Assembly (NCBI GenBank): GCA_003241485.1
Contig: QFQD01000022.1
Span: 1-40,665, forward strand
Direction of reading: 5' to 3'
Source: Ancylobacter novellus
GTDB taxonomy: Bacteria > Pseudomonadota > Alphaproteobacteria > Rhizobiales > Xanthobacteraceae
Length of the DNA: 40,665 nt
Position 1 is the stretch's first letter. Each line of letters begins with the position of its first letter. The translations under genes and the position numbers were made by a program. Of the stretch, positions 28,001 to 35,191 are shown one piece after another. The notes under the pieces are model-generated. The model searched no databases, was not told the DNA's origin, and worked only from the letters and a program-made list of their open reading frames with translations.

Positions 28001-28535
28001 CGCGCACCGCATATTCGCCGGTGTCGCGCACGGTCGAGGTGCGCTGGAAACCGTTCATCTCGGCCCAGCTCACCACCTCGTCCAGCGACAGCGCATTGCC
28101 GGGCGCGGCGGAGAAGGACTGCGTCGCCACCAGCTCGCGCCGCGGCACGCGCTGCATCACGGCATTCACCGTGGTCAGCACGATGGAGCCGGCCTCGCGT
28201 CCCTTCACGCGGGCAAGGCGCGCCAGCGTCGTCATGCGCCGCGCGACGATGTCGCCATGCGGCGAGGAGCGGTCATAGGGCAGGCAGTCCCAGGCCGGGA
28301 AGGGCAGCACCTCGACGCCGGGCGCGAAGAAGGAGAGCGCCCGCTCCAGTTCGCCCATCCGCTCCGTGTCGCGGCAGATCACCATGAGCGTCGGCCAGGG
28401 CGCGTCGTCGCGGGCGGCTATGGCGCGCGCGAGGTCGGCGACAGCCAGCCCCTCCATGCCGGTCGGCACATTGGCAAGGGTCAGCGTCCGGCCCGGCGCG
28501 AGACGGGAGGTGATGGCGGCAAGCGGCGTCTTCAT
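25020..28535 (-). CDS. mfd: Transcription-repair coupling factor Mfd
   Basis: 1,171 residues, full length. Mfd displaces RNA polymerase stalled at lesions and recruits UvrA. The N-terminal UvrB-like module is present (FPAWDCLPYDRSSPHGDIVARR), then the RNA-polymerase-interacting domain (GDLVVHVDHGIGRFIGL), the RecG-like translocase with Walker A GDVGFGKTEVAL (about residue 648) and the DEEQ box IIDEEQHFGV (about 748), motif VI QLRGRVGRSKTRAYA and the C-terminal TRCF domain. The ATG at 28535 begins 13 bp after the sdhE stop on the same strand, so the two genes are likely one operon. Confidence 0.98.
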   Translation of the reverse strand: MKTPLAAITSRLAPGRTLTLANVPTGMEGLAVADLARAIAARDDAPWPTLMVICRDTERMGELERALSFFAPGVEVLPFPAWDCLPYDRSSPHGDIVARRMTTLARLARVKGREAGSIVLTTVNAVMQRVPRRELVATQSFSAAPGNALSLDEVVSWAEMNGFQRTSTVRDTGEYAVRGGIVDLFPPGLAMPVRLDFFGDTLESIRSFDPETQRTAMQLRSLDLVPMSELQLTTETMRRFRMAYVAQFGAAQRGDLLYEAVSEGRRYPGMEHWLPLFHDGLDTLFDYAPDAPIVMEAQGGEAATSRLEQIADYYDARREALEHAGAGTPYKPLPPDRLYLTADEWERRRVTATGIAISGFALPESKDVIDLDGRPPRSFAPERADPEAQLFDVAVAYLRDLAKKKRTILAAWSDGSRDRLSTVLADHGLKGTQTVGTRDAAEALPKGTIGLAVLGIESGFETDQLAVIGEQDILGDRLVRPKRKARRAQDVIAELTSLTAGDLVVHVDHGIGRFIGLKTIEAMGAPHDCLEIHYAEGSKLFLPVENLELLSRYGSEDTEAQLDRLGGGGWQTRKARMKSRIREMAAELIKIAAQRQLHEAPRLVPAAGLYDEFRARFPYEETEDQDAAIESVFDDLGSGHPMDRLVCGDVGFGKTEVALRAAFAVALNGKQVAVVVPTTLLARQHFKTFSERFKGLPIVVRQASRLVSGKELSETKKGLADGTVDIVVGTHALLGKTISFKDLGLVIIDEEQHFGVAHKEKMKQLRAEVHMLTLTATPIPRTLQLAMTGVRELSIIASPPVDRLAVRSFVTPFDPLIVREALLRERYRGGQSFYVCPRIEDLGEVKDFLDKQVPEVKVAVAHGQMAATQLEDIMSAFYDGQFDVLLSTTIVESGLDIPTANTLIIHRADMFGLAQLYQLRGRVGRSKTRAYAIFTLPTEKALTTQAERRLKVLQSLDTLGAGFQLASHDLDIRGAGNLLGDEQSGHIKEVGYELYQEMLEEAITNLKAGITAPVADKWSPQISIGTPVLIPEDYVADLHVRLSLYRRLAEMETDGEIEAIGAELVDRFGPLPEEVEQLLKLVAIKAFCRRANVEKVDAGPRGAVLTFRDGRFPNPAGFITYVGKPHVVAKMRPDGKVVFSEDWPNANARLKGTSQILKELAKIAEQGAKAA

Positions 28536-28548
28536 CGGTCAGCGGTCT

Positions 28549-28845
28549 TCATATTTCGGGAACGCCCTCGCCCGACAGATGGAACTGCCGGAAGCGATGG
28601 AAGATCGGTGTGTCGAAAGCAGGCGCGGGCTGCCCGCTGTTCAGCCAGCCGAACAGGTCCGGATCCTCGACCTCGATGAGTAGCTCGAAATCGGCGACGT
28701 CCTGCTCGCTCATCTCGCCGATGAGGGCGTCGGCGAAACGACCCATCAGCAGGTCCATCTCGCGCGTGCCGCGGTGCCAGGAGCGGTAGAGAATGCGGCG
28801 GCGGCGGGCGTCGAGCCCCGCGCTTGAACGGGTTGTTCCGGTCAT
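28549..28845 (-). CDS. sdhE: FAD assembly factor SdhE
   Basis: 98 residues from the ATG at 28845 (AGGA 7 nt upstream). The RGTREMD motif is the conserved RGxxE of the SdhE/SDH5 family (DUF339), which helps attach FAD covalently to succinate dehydrogenase. Other family marks are RRILYRSWHRG, DFELLIEVEDPDLFGWL. The gene is followed directly by mfd and divergent from recG, an arrangement frequent in alphaproteobacteria. Confidence 0.94.
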   Translation of the reverse strand: MTGTTRSSAGLDARRRRILYRSWHRGTREMDLLMGRFADALIGEMSEQDVADFELLIEVEDPDLFGWLNSGQPAPAFDTPIFHRFRQFHLSGEGVPEI

Positions 28846-28894
28846 ATGGGTCCTATGGTCCGATGGCGCGGGGGCCATGGAAGGGCGAGTGTTT

Positions 28895-28911
28895 AGCGCG
28901 CAACGCGCGCT
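28895..28911. other. GC-rich palindrome in the sdhE-recG divergent gap
   Basis: AGCGCGC and GCGCGCT flank AAC, a perfect 7-bp inverted repeat with a 3-nt centre. It lies 50 bp before sdhE and 130 bp before recG. No bound factor is known to me; an operator or a cruciform is possible. Confidence 0.35.
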
Positions 28912-29040
28912 CTGTCAGGTAGGCATTGGGCGGGTGCCGGCAATGGCCTCGATGAACAGTCCTGCGCTTGCCCCTCCTCCACATCCAACCCGCGCCGCCA
29001 CGTTGCGCCGCGCGGCGGCTTCGTCCACTTTCCCCGCATC

Positions 29041-31122
29041 ATGCGGCCCGACATCCTCAACCCCTATTTCGCGCCCATTACCGGCCTCAGCGGCATCGGC
29101 CCGAAGCTGGTAAAGCCATTCAACCGCCTGCTCGGGCGGGACGACGGCGCGCGGGTGCTCGACCTGCTGCTGCACCTGCCCGCCTCCACCATCGACCGGC
29201 GCGCCCGCCCGACCCTGTCCGAGGTGGTGCCGGACACGGTGGTGACGCTCGAAATCGTCGTCGACCGCCATGTGCCGATCCCGCGCGGCTCGCGTGCCCC
29301 CTATCGCGTCTATGCCCATGACGAGACCGGCGACATCGTGCTCGCCTTCTTCAAGGCCGAGCGCAGCTGGATGGAGCGGCTGCTGCCGGTGGGCGAGACG
29401 CGCTGGATCTCCGGCACGGTGACACTTTACGACGGGATGGCGCAGATGACGCATCCCGACCGGGTGGTCGACGCGGCCGGCCTTGCCAAGCTGCCGCCCA
29501 TCGAGCCGGTCTATCCGCTGGTGGAAGGTCTCGGTCACGGGCATGTCCGCCGCGCGGTCGAGGCGGCGCTCGGCCAGACGGGCGAATTGCCGGAGTGGCA
29601 GGCCGGCACGCCGGCCGTGAGCTTCCACGCCGCGCTGCGCAAGGTGCACCAGCCGCACGAGACGCCGGACGCCGCGCCCGAGGGCCCGGCCTGGCGGCGC
29701 CTTGCCTATGACGAACTGCTCGCCGGCCAGCTGGCACTGGCGCTGGTGCGGGCCCGCACGACCAAGCAGGTCGGTCGGCCCAGCCTCGGTGACGGGCGGA
29801 TCGCGCGACGCATCGAGGCGGCTCTTCCCTTCTCGCTCACCGGCTCGCAGAGCGCGGCGCTGGCGGCGATCCGCGCCGACCTCGGCTCGAACGACCGCAT
29901 GCTGCGCCTGCTGCAGGGCGATGTGGGCTCGGGCAAGACCGTGGTCGCGCTGCTTGCCACAGCCACGGTCATCGAGGCCGGCCGGCAGGCGGCACTGATG
30001 GCGCCGACGGAGATGCTGGCCCGCCAGCACATGAAGACCATCGCGCCCCTCGCCGAGGCCGCCGGACTGCGCGTGGCGCTGCTGACCGGCCGCGAGAAGG
30101 GCCGGGCCCGCGAAGGGCTGCTCGCGGAGCTGGCATCGGGCGAAGTCGACCTCGTCATCGGTACCCATGCCCTGTTCCAGGAGGGCGTCGCCTTCCGCGA
30201 CCTCGCGCTGGCGATCGTCGACGAGCAGCACCGCTTCGGCGTGCATCAGCGCCTCGCGCTGGCGTCCAAGGGCGAGGCGGTCGACGTGCTGGTGATGACG
30301 GCGACGCCGATCCCCCGCACGCTGGTGCTGACCTATTTCGGCGACATGGATTCGAGCGAGCTGCGCGAGAAGCCGGCCGGCCGCAAACCGATCGATACCC
30401 GCGCCATCCCTTCCGATCGCATCGACGAGATCGTCGCCCGGCTCGGTTCGGCGCTGGCCGAGGGACGGCGCGCCTACTGGATCTGCCCGCTGGTCGAGGA
30501 ATCGGAGAATTCCGACCTCGCCGCCGCCGAGGCGCGCTTTGCCGAGCTGCGCATGCATTTCGGCGACAGGGTCGGCCTCGTCCACGGCAAGATGAAGGGG
30601 GCGGAGAAGGACGCGGCCATGTCCGCTTTCGCGGCGGGCGAGACGCAGCTTCTGGTGGCGACCACGGTGGTCGAGGTTGGCGTGGACGTGCCGGAGGCGA
30701 GCATCATCGTCATCGAGCATGCCGAGCGCTTCGGCCTAGCGCAGCTGCACCAGTTGCGCGGGCGCGTCGGCCGGGGCGATGCTGCCTCGACCTGCATCCT
30801 GCTCTATCGGCGCCCGCTCGGCGAGGTCGCCCGCCAGCGGCTAGAGGCGCTACGCTCCTCCGAGGACGGCTTCTTCCTGGCGGAAGAAGACCTGCGGCTG
30901 CGCGGCGAGGGCGACGTTCTGGGCACGCGGCAGAGCGGCTTCCCCGGCTTTCGCCTCGCCCGGCTCGACATCCATGGCGATCTGCTGACGCGGGCGCGCG
31001 CGGAAGCGCTAGACATCGTTCAGAACGATTCCGATCTGGTTGGGGAACGTGGAGCGGCGTTGCGGATTTTGCTACATATCTTCGAGCGAGACGTCGCCGT
31101 GAAGCTCCTGAGCGCCGGCTGA
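29041..31122 (+). CDS. recG: ATP-dependent DNA helicase RecG
   Basis: 693 residues, full length. RecG remodels stalled replication forks and branch-migrates Holliday junctions. The wedge domain is N-terminal (about residues 50-150). The helicase domain has LTGSQ, Walker A GDVGSGKTVVALL (about 295-307), the box VDEQHRFGV (about 394), TATPIPRTL and motif VI HQLRGRVGRGD. The N-terminus MRPDILNPYFAPITGLSGIGPK is typical for alphaproteobacterial RecG, so the ATG at 29041 is right although no Shine-Dalgarno sequence precedes it. The DUF454 gene follows closely. Confidence 0.98.
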   Translation: MRPDILNPYFAPITGLSGIGPKLVKPFNRLLGRDDGARVLDLLLHLPASTIDRRARPTLSEVVPDTVVTLEIVVDRHVPIPRGSRAPYRVYAHDETGDIVLAFFKAERSWMERLLPVGETRWISGTVTLYDGMAQMTHPDRVVDAAGLAKLPPIEPVYPLVEGLGHGHVRRAVEAALGQTGELPEWQAGTPAVSFHAALRKVHQPHETPDAAPEGPAWRRLAYDELLAGQLALALVRARTTKQVGRPSLGDGRIARRIEAALPFSLTGSQSAALAAIRADLGSNDRMLRLLQGDVGSGKTVVALLATATVIEAGRQAALMAPTEMLARQHMKTIAPLAEAAGLRVALLTGREKGRAREGLLAELASGEVDLVIGTHALFQEGVAFRDLALAIVDEQHRFGVHQRLALASKGEAVDVLVMTATPIPRTLVLTYFGDMDSSELREKPAGRKPIDTRAIPSDRIDEIVARLGSALAEGRRAYWICPLVEESENSDLAAAEARFAELRMHFGDRVGLVHGKMKGAEKDAAMSAFAAGETQLLVATTVVEVGVDVPEASIIVIEHAERFGLAQLHQLRGRVGRGDAASTCILLYRRPLGEVARQRLEALRSSEDGFFLAEEDLRLRGEGDVLGTRQSGFPGFRLARLDIHGDLLTRARAEALDIVQNDSDLVGERGAALRILLHIFERDVAVKLLSAG

Positions 31123-31138
31123 TTATTGCGTGACGCCC

Positions 31139-31570
31139 ATGGAAAGACTTGCCCTTTCGGCTTCGATGAACCCGAGCGAAGAAAAGCCACGCAGGATAAC
31201 TTCCGCTGCGTCACCCATGCGCTGGCTGATGTTTGCGCTCGGCTGGGTCTGCGTCGGCATCGGCATTGTCGGCATCATCCTGCCCGGCCTGCCCGGCACC
31301 GTGTTCCTCATCCTCGCCGCCTGGCTGTTCTCGCGCTCCTCGCCGCGCTTCGAGAACTGGTTGCTCACCCATCCGCGCCTCGGCCCCTCTGTGGTGGCCT
31401 GGCGGGAGAGTGGCGCCGTGCCGCGCTGGGCGCAGTTCGTCGCCACCGGCAGCATGGCCGGCAGCTTCGGCGTGCTGGTGCTGCTCGGCCTCTCCGCACC
31501 GGTGCTGGGCATCATCGCCGTCACCTTCGTCGCGGTCTCGGCCTATCTGCTCACCCGGCCAACCTCATGA
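31139..31570 (+). CDS. YbaN/DUF454 family inner-membrane protein
   Basis: About 143 residues. Three to four hydrophobic segments are present: ALGWVCVGIGIVGIILPGLP, TVFLILAAWLFSRSS and a long pair in the last third. The segment GLPGTVFLILAAWLFSRSSPRFENWL is the DUF454/YbaN signature. Function unknown. The start is uncertain: GTG at 31130 and ATGs at 31139, 31166 and 31217 are in frame and none has a strong ribosome site. Its stop overlaps the mobA start as ATGA, so the pair is translationally coupled. Confidence 0.85.
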   Translation: MERLALSASMNPSEEKPRRITSAASPMRWLMFALGWVCVGIGIVGIILPGLPGTVFLILAAWLFSRSSPRFENWLLTHPRLGPSVVAWRESGAVPRWAQFVATGSMAGSFGVLVLLGLSAPVLGIIAVTFVAVSAYLLTRPTS

Positions 31571-32181
31571 GACGCAAGCCGATCTGCCTCATTCTCGCCG
31601 GCGGGCTGTCGCGCCGCATGGGCGGTGGCGACAAGGCGATGAAGACGCTGGGCGGCGACACCATCCTCTCCCGCATCGCGCGCCGTCTTGCGCCGCAGGT
31701 GAGCGTGCTGTGGCTCAACGCCAATGGGGATACCGAGCGCTTCGGCCTCGACCTGCCGGTGGTGCCTGACAGTCTGCCGGACACGCCGGGGCCGCTGGCC
31801 GGCGTTCTCGCCGGGCTCGACCATGCGGCGGCGCACCCTTCGACTTCCAGCCATGTGCTGACCGTGCCGGCCGACTGCCCGTTCCTGCCGGATGATCTCG
31901 TGACGCGGCTCGTTCTGGCCGCAGGCGACACGGGCTCGGCCTGCGCGGCGTCCGGCGGGCGGGTCCATGGCGTGGTCGGCCTGTGGCCGGTGGCCGGGCG
32001 CGAGAGCCTGCGGCATCTGTTGGTGGAAGAGGGCGTCCGCCGGGTCGATGGCTGGCTGGAGCGCGCCCGCGCGGCGCGCGTGGAATGGCCCGCCCTGCCC
32101 TATGATCCGTTCTTCAACGTCAATACGCCCGAGGACCTCGCAACGGCGGAGGACATCCTGAAGGCCTATCCCACGGCCTGA
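31567..32181 (+). CDS. mobA: Molybdenum cofactor guanylyltransferase MobA
   Basis: 204 residues. MobA transfers GMP from GTP to molybdopterin to make the MGD form of the cofactor. The nucleotide-binding motif LAGGLSRRMGGGDK with K23 is present, then TPGPLAGVLAGLDHA, the metal-site DCPFLP and a C-terminal FFNVNTPEDLATAE, all standard. The start is the ATGA overlap with the DUF454 gene. The 3' end overlaps the convergent mobB by 16 bp. Confidence 0.95.
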   Translation: MRRKPICLILAGGLSRRMGGGDKAMKTLGGDTILSRIARRLAPQVSVLWLNANGDTERFGLDLPVVPDSLPDTPGPLAGVLAGLDHAAAHPSTSSHVLTVPADCPFLPDDLVTRLVLAAGDTGSACAASGGRVHGVVGLWPVAGRESLRHLLVEEGVRRVDGWLERARAARVEWPALPYDPFFNVNTPEDLATAEDILKAYPTA

Positions 32182-32702
32182 TCCACCACGCGCCACTGAA
32201 TGCTGGCGACCGGGACGGCATGGCGCTGCACCGCGTCGGCGATCGCCTCGATATCGTCGAGGTCCAGCACCGGCAGCGGTGCGTCCGCAAGCGCCGTATC
32301 GGATGCGATGGCGAGGATGTGCGGATCATCGGGATGAAGGAACGGCTTGCCCACCTCGGCGCGGTGGATCTCGATCTTGGGGTGGTGATCGCGCTTGAAG
32401 CCCTCGACCAGCACGATGTCGACCGGCGAGACATGCGCCAGCAGCTCCGGCAGATCGGGCTCGGGCGCGCCGCGCAATTCGTGCATCAGCGCCCATCGCG
32501 TGGCGGAGGCAACCAGCACCTCGCTGGCACCGGCAAGGCGATGCGTGTGGGAATCCTTGCCGGGCTTGTCGATATCGAAATTGTGGTGCGCGTGCTTGAT
32601 CGTGGAGACGGTAAGCCCACGCGCCACCAGCGCCGGGATCAGCCGTGCCAGCAGCGTGGTCTTGCCGGCGCCGCTCCATCCCGCAAAGCCGATCAGCCGC
32701 AT
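32166..32702 (-). CDS. mobB: Molybdopterin-guanine dinucleotide biosynthesis adapter MobB
   Basis: 178 residues from the ATG at 32702, with GGGAG just upstream; the longer in-frame start at 32747 lacks one. Walker A is GWSGAGKTTLL (residues 8-18). STIKHAHHNFDIDKPGKDSH and DIVLVEGFKRDHHPKIEIHR are hallmark MobB segments. MobB binds GTP and assists MobA. Unlike most genomes, where mobA and mobB lie in the same direction or are fused, the two genes here face each other and overlap at their 3' ends. Confidence 0.95.
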   Translation of the reverse strand: MRLIGFAGWSGAGKTTLLARLIPALVARGLTVSTIKHAHHNFDIDKPGKDSHTHRLAGASEVLVASATRWALMHELRGAPEPDLPELLAHVSPVDIVLVEGFKRDHHPKIEIHRAEVGKPFLHPDDPHILAIASDTALADAPLPVLDLDDIEAIADAVQRHAVPVASIQWRVVDQAVG

Positions 32703-32839
32703 GTGTCTCTCCCGGTTTCCGCGTCCCAGTTCGTGTCCGCAGGGCATGAAGTCAAGCCGTCCGGGCTCATGACCCGATCGCGCTTTCCACTTGCCGCCAA
32801 AGGGGAGCCGTCCTAGCAGGGCGCAGGGAGACGAGGATC

Positions 32840-33100
32840 ATGGCGACCAACGATCGTGAGGCCACGTCGGATCAGCCGGTCCGGCTCGACCTGAGAGGGC
32901 TGAAATGCCCCCTGCCCGCGCTGCACACCCGCCGTGCGCTGGAACGGGCGGCGCCGGGCACGCGGCTGGTGGTCGAATGCACCGATCCCATGGCGGTGAT
33001 CGACATTCCCCATCTCGTGCGCCAGCGCGGCGACGAGCTGGAGGCGCAGGAGACGGCCGGCCTTCCGCTGGTGTTCCACATTCGGCGAGCGGGCAGCTAG
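32840..33100 (+). CDS. TusA-like sulfurtransferase
   Basis: 86 residues. TusA-family proteins relay persulfide sulfur through the Cys of a CPxP motif; here C23 in RGLKCPLPALHTRRAL. The rest of the fold is regular (TRLVVECTDPMAVIDIPHLV, then a C-terminal beta-strand). The start ATG at 32840 follows AGGGAG. In E. coli TusA affects both tRNA thiolation and molybdenum-cofactor assembly, so its place beside mobB is suggestive of sulfur supply to molybdoenzymes (inference). Confidence 0.92.
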   Translation: MATNDREATSDQPVRLDLRGLKCPLPALHTRRALERAAPGTRLVVECTDPMAVIDIPHLVRQRGDELEAQETAGLPLVFHIRRAGS

Positions 33101-33232
33101 GCCCCGTCGCGCCACGCGAAAGGCGGTCTGCAGCTGCGCGGATGCGGTGGTATCGACGTCGGCGTGAGCGGTAGACAGTTTCGCGCGCTCCCGGTTCTAT
33201 AGACGGGCGTTTGCTGCGCTCTGGGGGATGGA

Positions 33233-33880
33233 ATGAAACTGCCGCGCCTTTTCGTTGCCGCCGTGTTTCTGCTTGCCGGCCTTCTCGCCAGCCATGGAGC
33301 CTTCGCCCAGACCTCGCCTCGCCCGCCATGGGCGGCTGCCCCGGTGACGCAGAAGGGCAACGGTCCGCTACCGACGCGCACGGACACCCATGTGTACCTG
33401 CTGCGCGGCCTGTTCGGCGTATTCTCGCTCGGCATGGACAGCCTGTCGCAGGAACTGGTCGAGCAGGGCTACACGGCCGAGATTTACGGCTGGGACGAGG
33501 CGGAAAAGGTGGTCGCGCAGATCTCCACCCGCTTCCAGAAGGGCCATACCGGCCCGGTTGTGGTGATCGGCCATTCGCTTGGCGCCAATGCGGTCATCAA
33601 TGTCGCCACCGCCGTGCAGGCGCAGAACATTCCCATCGCGTTCGGCGTCACCTTCGACGCCACCGATCCCGGCCCGGTCCCGGAGAATGTCGCGGTGTTC
33701 TATAATTTCTGGGCGCAGGATGGTTTCGGCAAGCCGGTCAGCGCCGTGCCCGGCTACACCGGCCAGCTGGAGAATTTCGACCTGTCGGGCGACCCCAATA
33801 TCAGCCACACCAGCATCGACACGATGGACAAGTTCCACCAGTTCATCATCAAGACGCTGGAGGGCATGACGAGCAAGTGA
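33233..33880 (+). CDS. Secreted alpha/beta hydrolase of unknown substrate
   Basis: 215 residues; the ATG at 33233 has GGGGGA upstream. A signal peptide ends FAQ near residue 26. The nucleophile elbow GHSLGA places Ser at 115; candidate acid residues are D142 or D145 in TFDATDPGPV and the likely His is H192 in ISHTSIDTM. Length is short for an alpha/beta hydrolase, so it is a minimal fold without a lid. A periplasmic or secreted esterase or thioesterase-like role is plausible. It is convergent with the macrodomain-like gene, 7 bp apart. Confidence 0.78.
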   Translation: MKLPRLFVAAVFLLAGLLASHGAFAQTSPRPPWAAAPVTQKGNGPLPTRTDTHVYLLRGLFGVFSLGMDSLSQELVEQGYTAEIYGWDEAEKVVAQISTRFQKGHTGPVVVIGHSLGANAVINVATAVQAQNIPIAFGVTFDATDPGPVPENVAVFYNFWAQDGFGKPVSAVPGYTGQLENFDLSGDPNISHTSIDTMDKFHQFIIKTLEGMTSK

Positions 33881-33887
33881 GGGCGGC

Positions 33888-34274
33888 TCAGTCCGCCGCC
33901 GAGGGCGTGCCGGCTGACGCCAGCGCCGCGCGAAATTCCTCGGGCAGGATCACATTGTCCGGCGCGTCGCGGAACAGCGGCGCGACCTGCGCGGGCTGAT
34001 AGCCGGCAAGCCCGCATCCGATGGGGGTGAGTTCAAAGGACAGGTCCGGCCGTCCGCGGGCGAATTTCAGGAAGCGGCGGACATATTTCTCGATTTCACC
34101 CAGCGAGAGCGCCTCAATGTCCCAGTTCATGGTGGGAATGGCGAAGCTCATGCCCGTGAGGCCGAACCCGACACCCCATTCCGCCCCGCGATTCTCATAG
34201 GCCCAGCGCGCCGCACCGGCACCATGGATTCCGGCGAGATTCGAGCCGAAGACGAAGATCGGGGCGCGTGCCAT
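33888..34274 (-). CDS. Small phage-associated protein, possibly macrodomain-like
   Basis: 128 residues. The motifs VFGSNLAGIHGAGAARWA, GFGLTGMSFAIPTM and PIGCGLAGYQPAQVAPLF belong to a family I recall from phages and bacteria, often auto-annotated as an A1S_2505-type tail protein. The GSN-x4-HGAGAA loop and the terminal GCG-AGY loop look like the ligand loops of a macrodomain (ADP-ribose binding), but this fold assignment is inference. No phage genes are nearby, so a tail role is unlikely here. ATG at 34274 is the only start. Confidence 0.7.
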   Translation of the reverse strand: MARAPIFVFGSNLAGIHGAGAARWAYENRGAEWGVGFGLTGMSFAIPTMNWDIEALSLGEIEKYVRRFLKFARGRPDLSFELTPIGCGLAGYQPAQVAPLFRDAPDNVILPEEFRAALASAGTPSAAD

Positions 34275-34393
34275 GCTCGGCCTTTCCTACAGTGCATCGC
34301 GCGGGATGAAGCTGGCCCGCACGGTCCATTCTCTCAGAATATACGTCGATTCCGTGATGAGCCGGGCTATCCCAAACGGCGCAGCTGCCCGCG

Positions 34394-35044
34394 CTAGGCG
34401 CGCGTTTGCTCTCCCTTGAGGAACATTCTCCACGCGTAGTCGAAGAACGCCGCGCGCGTCGCATCGTCTGCCAGCCCGTCGAAACCCAGCAGCGCCTCCT
34501 TGAGGGCCCAGCCGGTCAGCGTTCCGCTCAGCGCGCGTGTGGCGGCGTCGGGATCGAGATCGCCCCGCAAGTGCCCGGCCTCGCGCGCCTCGATGATGAG
34601 TTCGCGAATAACCGCGTCGATGGGCTCCATCACATTGCTCCGCACCCAGACCGTGAGTTCGGGAAAGCGCTGCGCCTCCGTCAGCAGAATGCGGTAGATC
34701 GCGATGGTGGAGGGCTGGATCACGACGTCCAGAAGAGCGCGGCACGACAGATTCAGCTGCACCAGCGGATCCGGTGACGATTTGCGCGCGTCGACATGGG
34801 CTTGGGTAAGCACGTCGCTCAGGTCTTTGACCACCGCGAAGAACAGCGCCTCCTTCGACGCATAGCGCCGATAAACCGTGAGCTTGCCGATTCCCGCTTC
34901 CACCGCGATCCGCTCGATCGACGTGCCGGCAAAGCCATGGCTCACGAACATCGCCGTCGCAACTTCCAGAACGCGGCGGTCGAGTTCCATCGCGCGTTGC
35001 GGGTCGGGGCGACCGGTTTTTCTCACAATGTCAGCCTGTCCCAT
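34394..35044 (-). CDS. TetR-family transcriptional regulator
   Basis: 216 residues; ATG at 35044 with GGAGAGGG upstream. The N-terminal helix-turn-helix is at about residues 20-66 (FAGTSIERIAVEAGIGKLTVYRRYASKEALF), the C-terminal ligand-binding domain follows. The gene is divergent from the RND efflux operon, and a perfect 17-bp palindrome lies between them, so it is most likely the local repressor responding to an efflux substrate. Confidence 0.92.
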   Translation of the reverse strand: MGQADIVRKTGRPDPQRAMELDRRVLEVATAMFVSHGFAGTSIERIAVEAGIGKLTVYRRYASKEALFFAVVKDLSDVLTQAHVDARKSSPDPLVQLNLSCRALLDVVIQPSTIAIYRILLTEAQRFPELTVWVRSNVMEPIDAVIRELIIEAREAGHLRGDLDPDAATRALSGTLTGWALKEALLGFDGLADDATRAAFFDYAWRMFLKGEQTRA

Positions 35045-35105
35045 TCTGCCCTCTCCATCGACACGTTGCCCGCCAGTTGACCCGGCTTCAAGGTGACATT
35101 AATAG

Positions 35106-35122
35106 AACGATACGGTATCGTT
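35106..35122. promoter_or_regulatory. TetR-type operator palindrome
   Basis: AACGATAC-G-GTATCGTT is a perfect 17-bp inverted repeat. A TATAAA at 35124-35129 directly follows and could be a -10 for the efflux operon, so bound repressor would block the promoter. It lies 62 bp before the TetR start and 70 bp before the first adaptor start. Confidence 0.75.
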
Positions 35123-35191
35123 TTATAAATTGACACCCTTCGTTGCGACGGAGCCGGTGTTTTCGCAAAGCCAATTCCGGTGAGAATGCAG

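Noticed and set aside
28915..30720. 601-codon ORF on the minus strand opposite recG
   Set aside because: Antisense shadow. RecG helicase motifs are all in the plus frame.
33888..34274. Prophage remnant
   Set aside because: Only one phage-family gene, with no integrase, attachment repeats or structural genes on either side.
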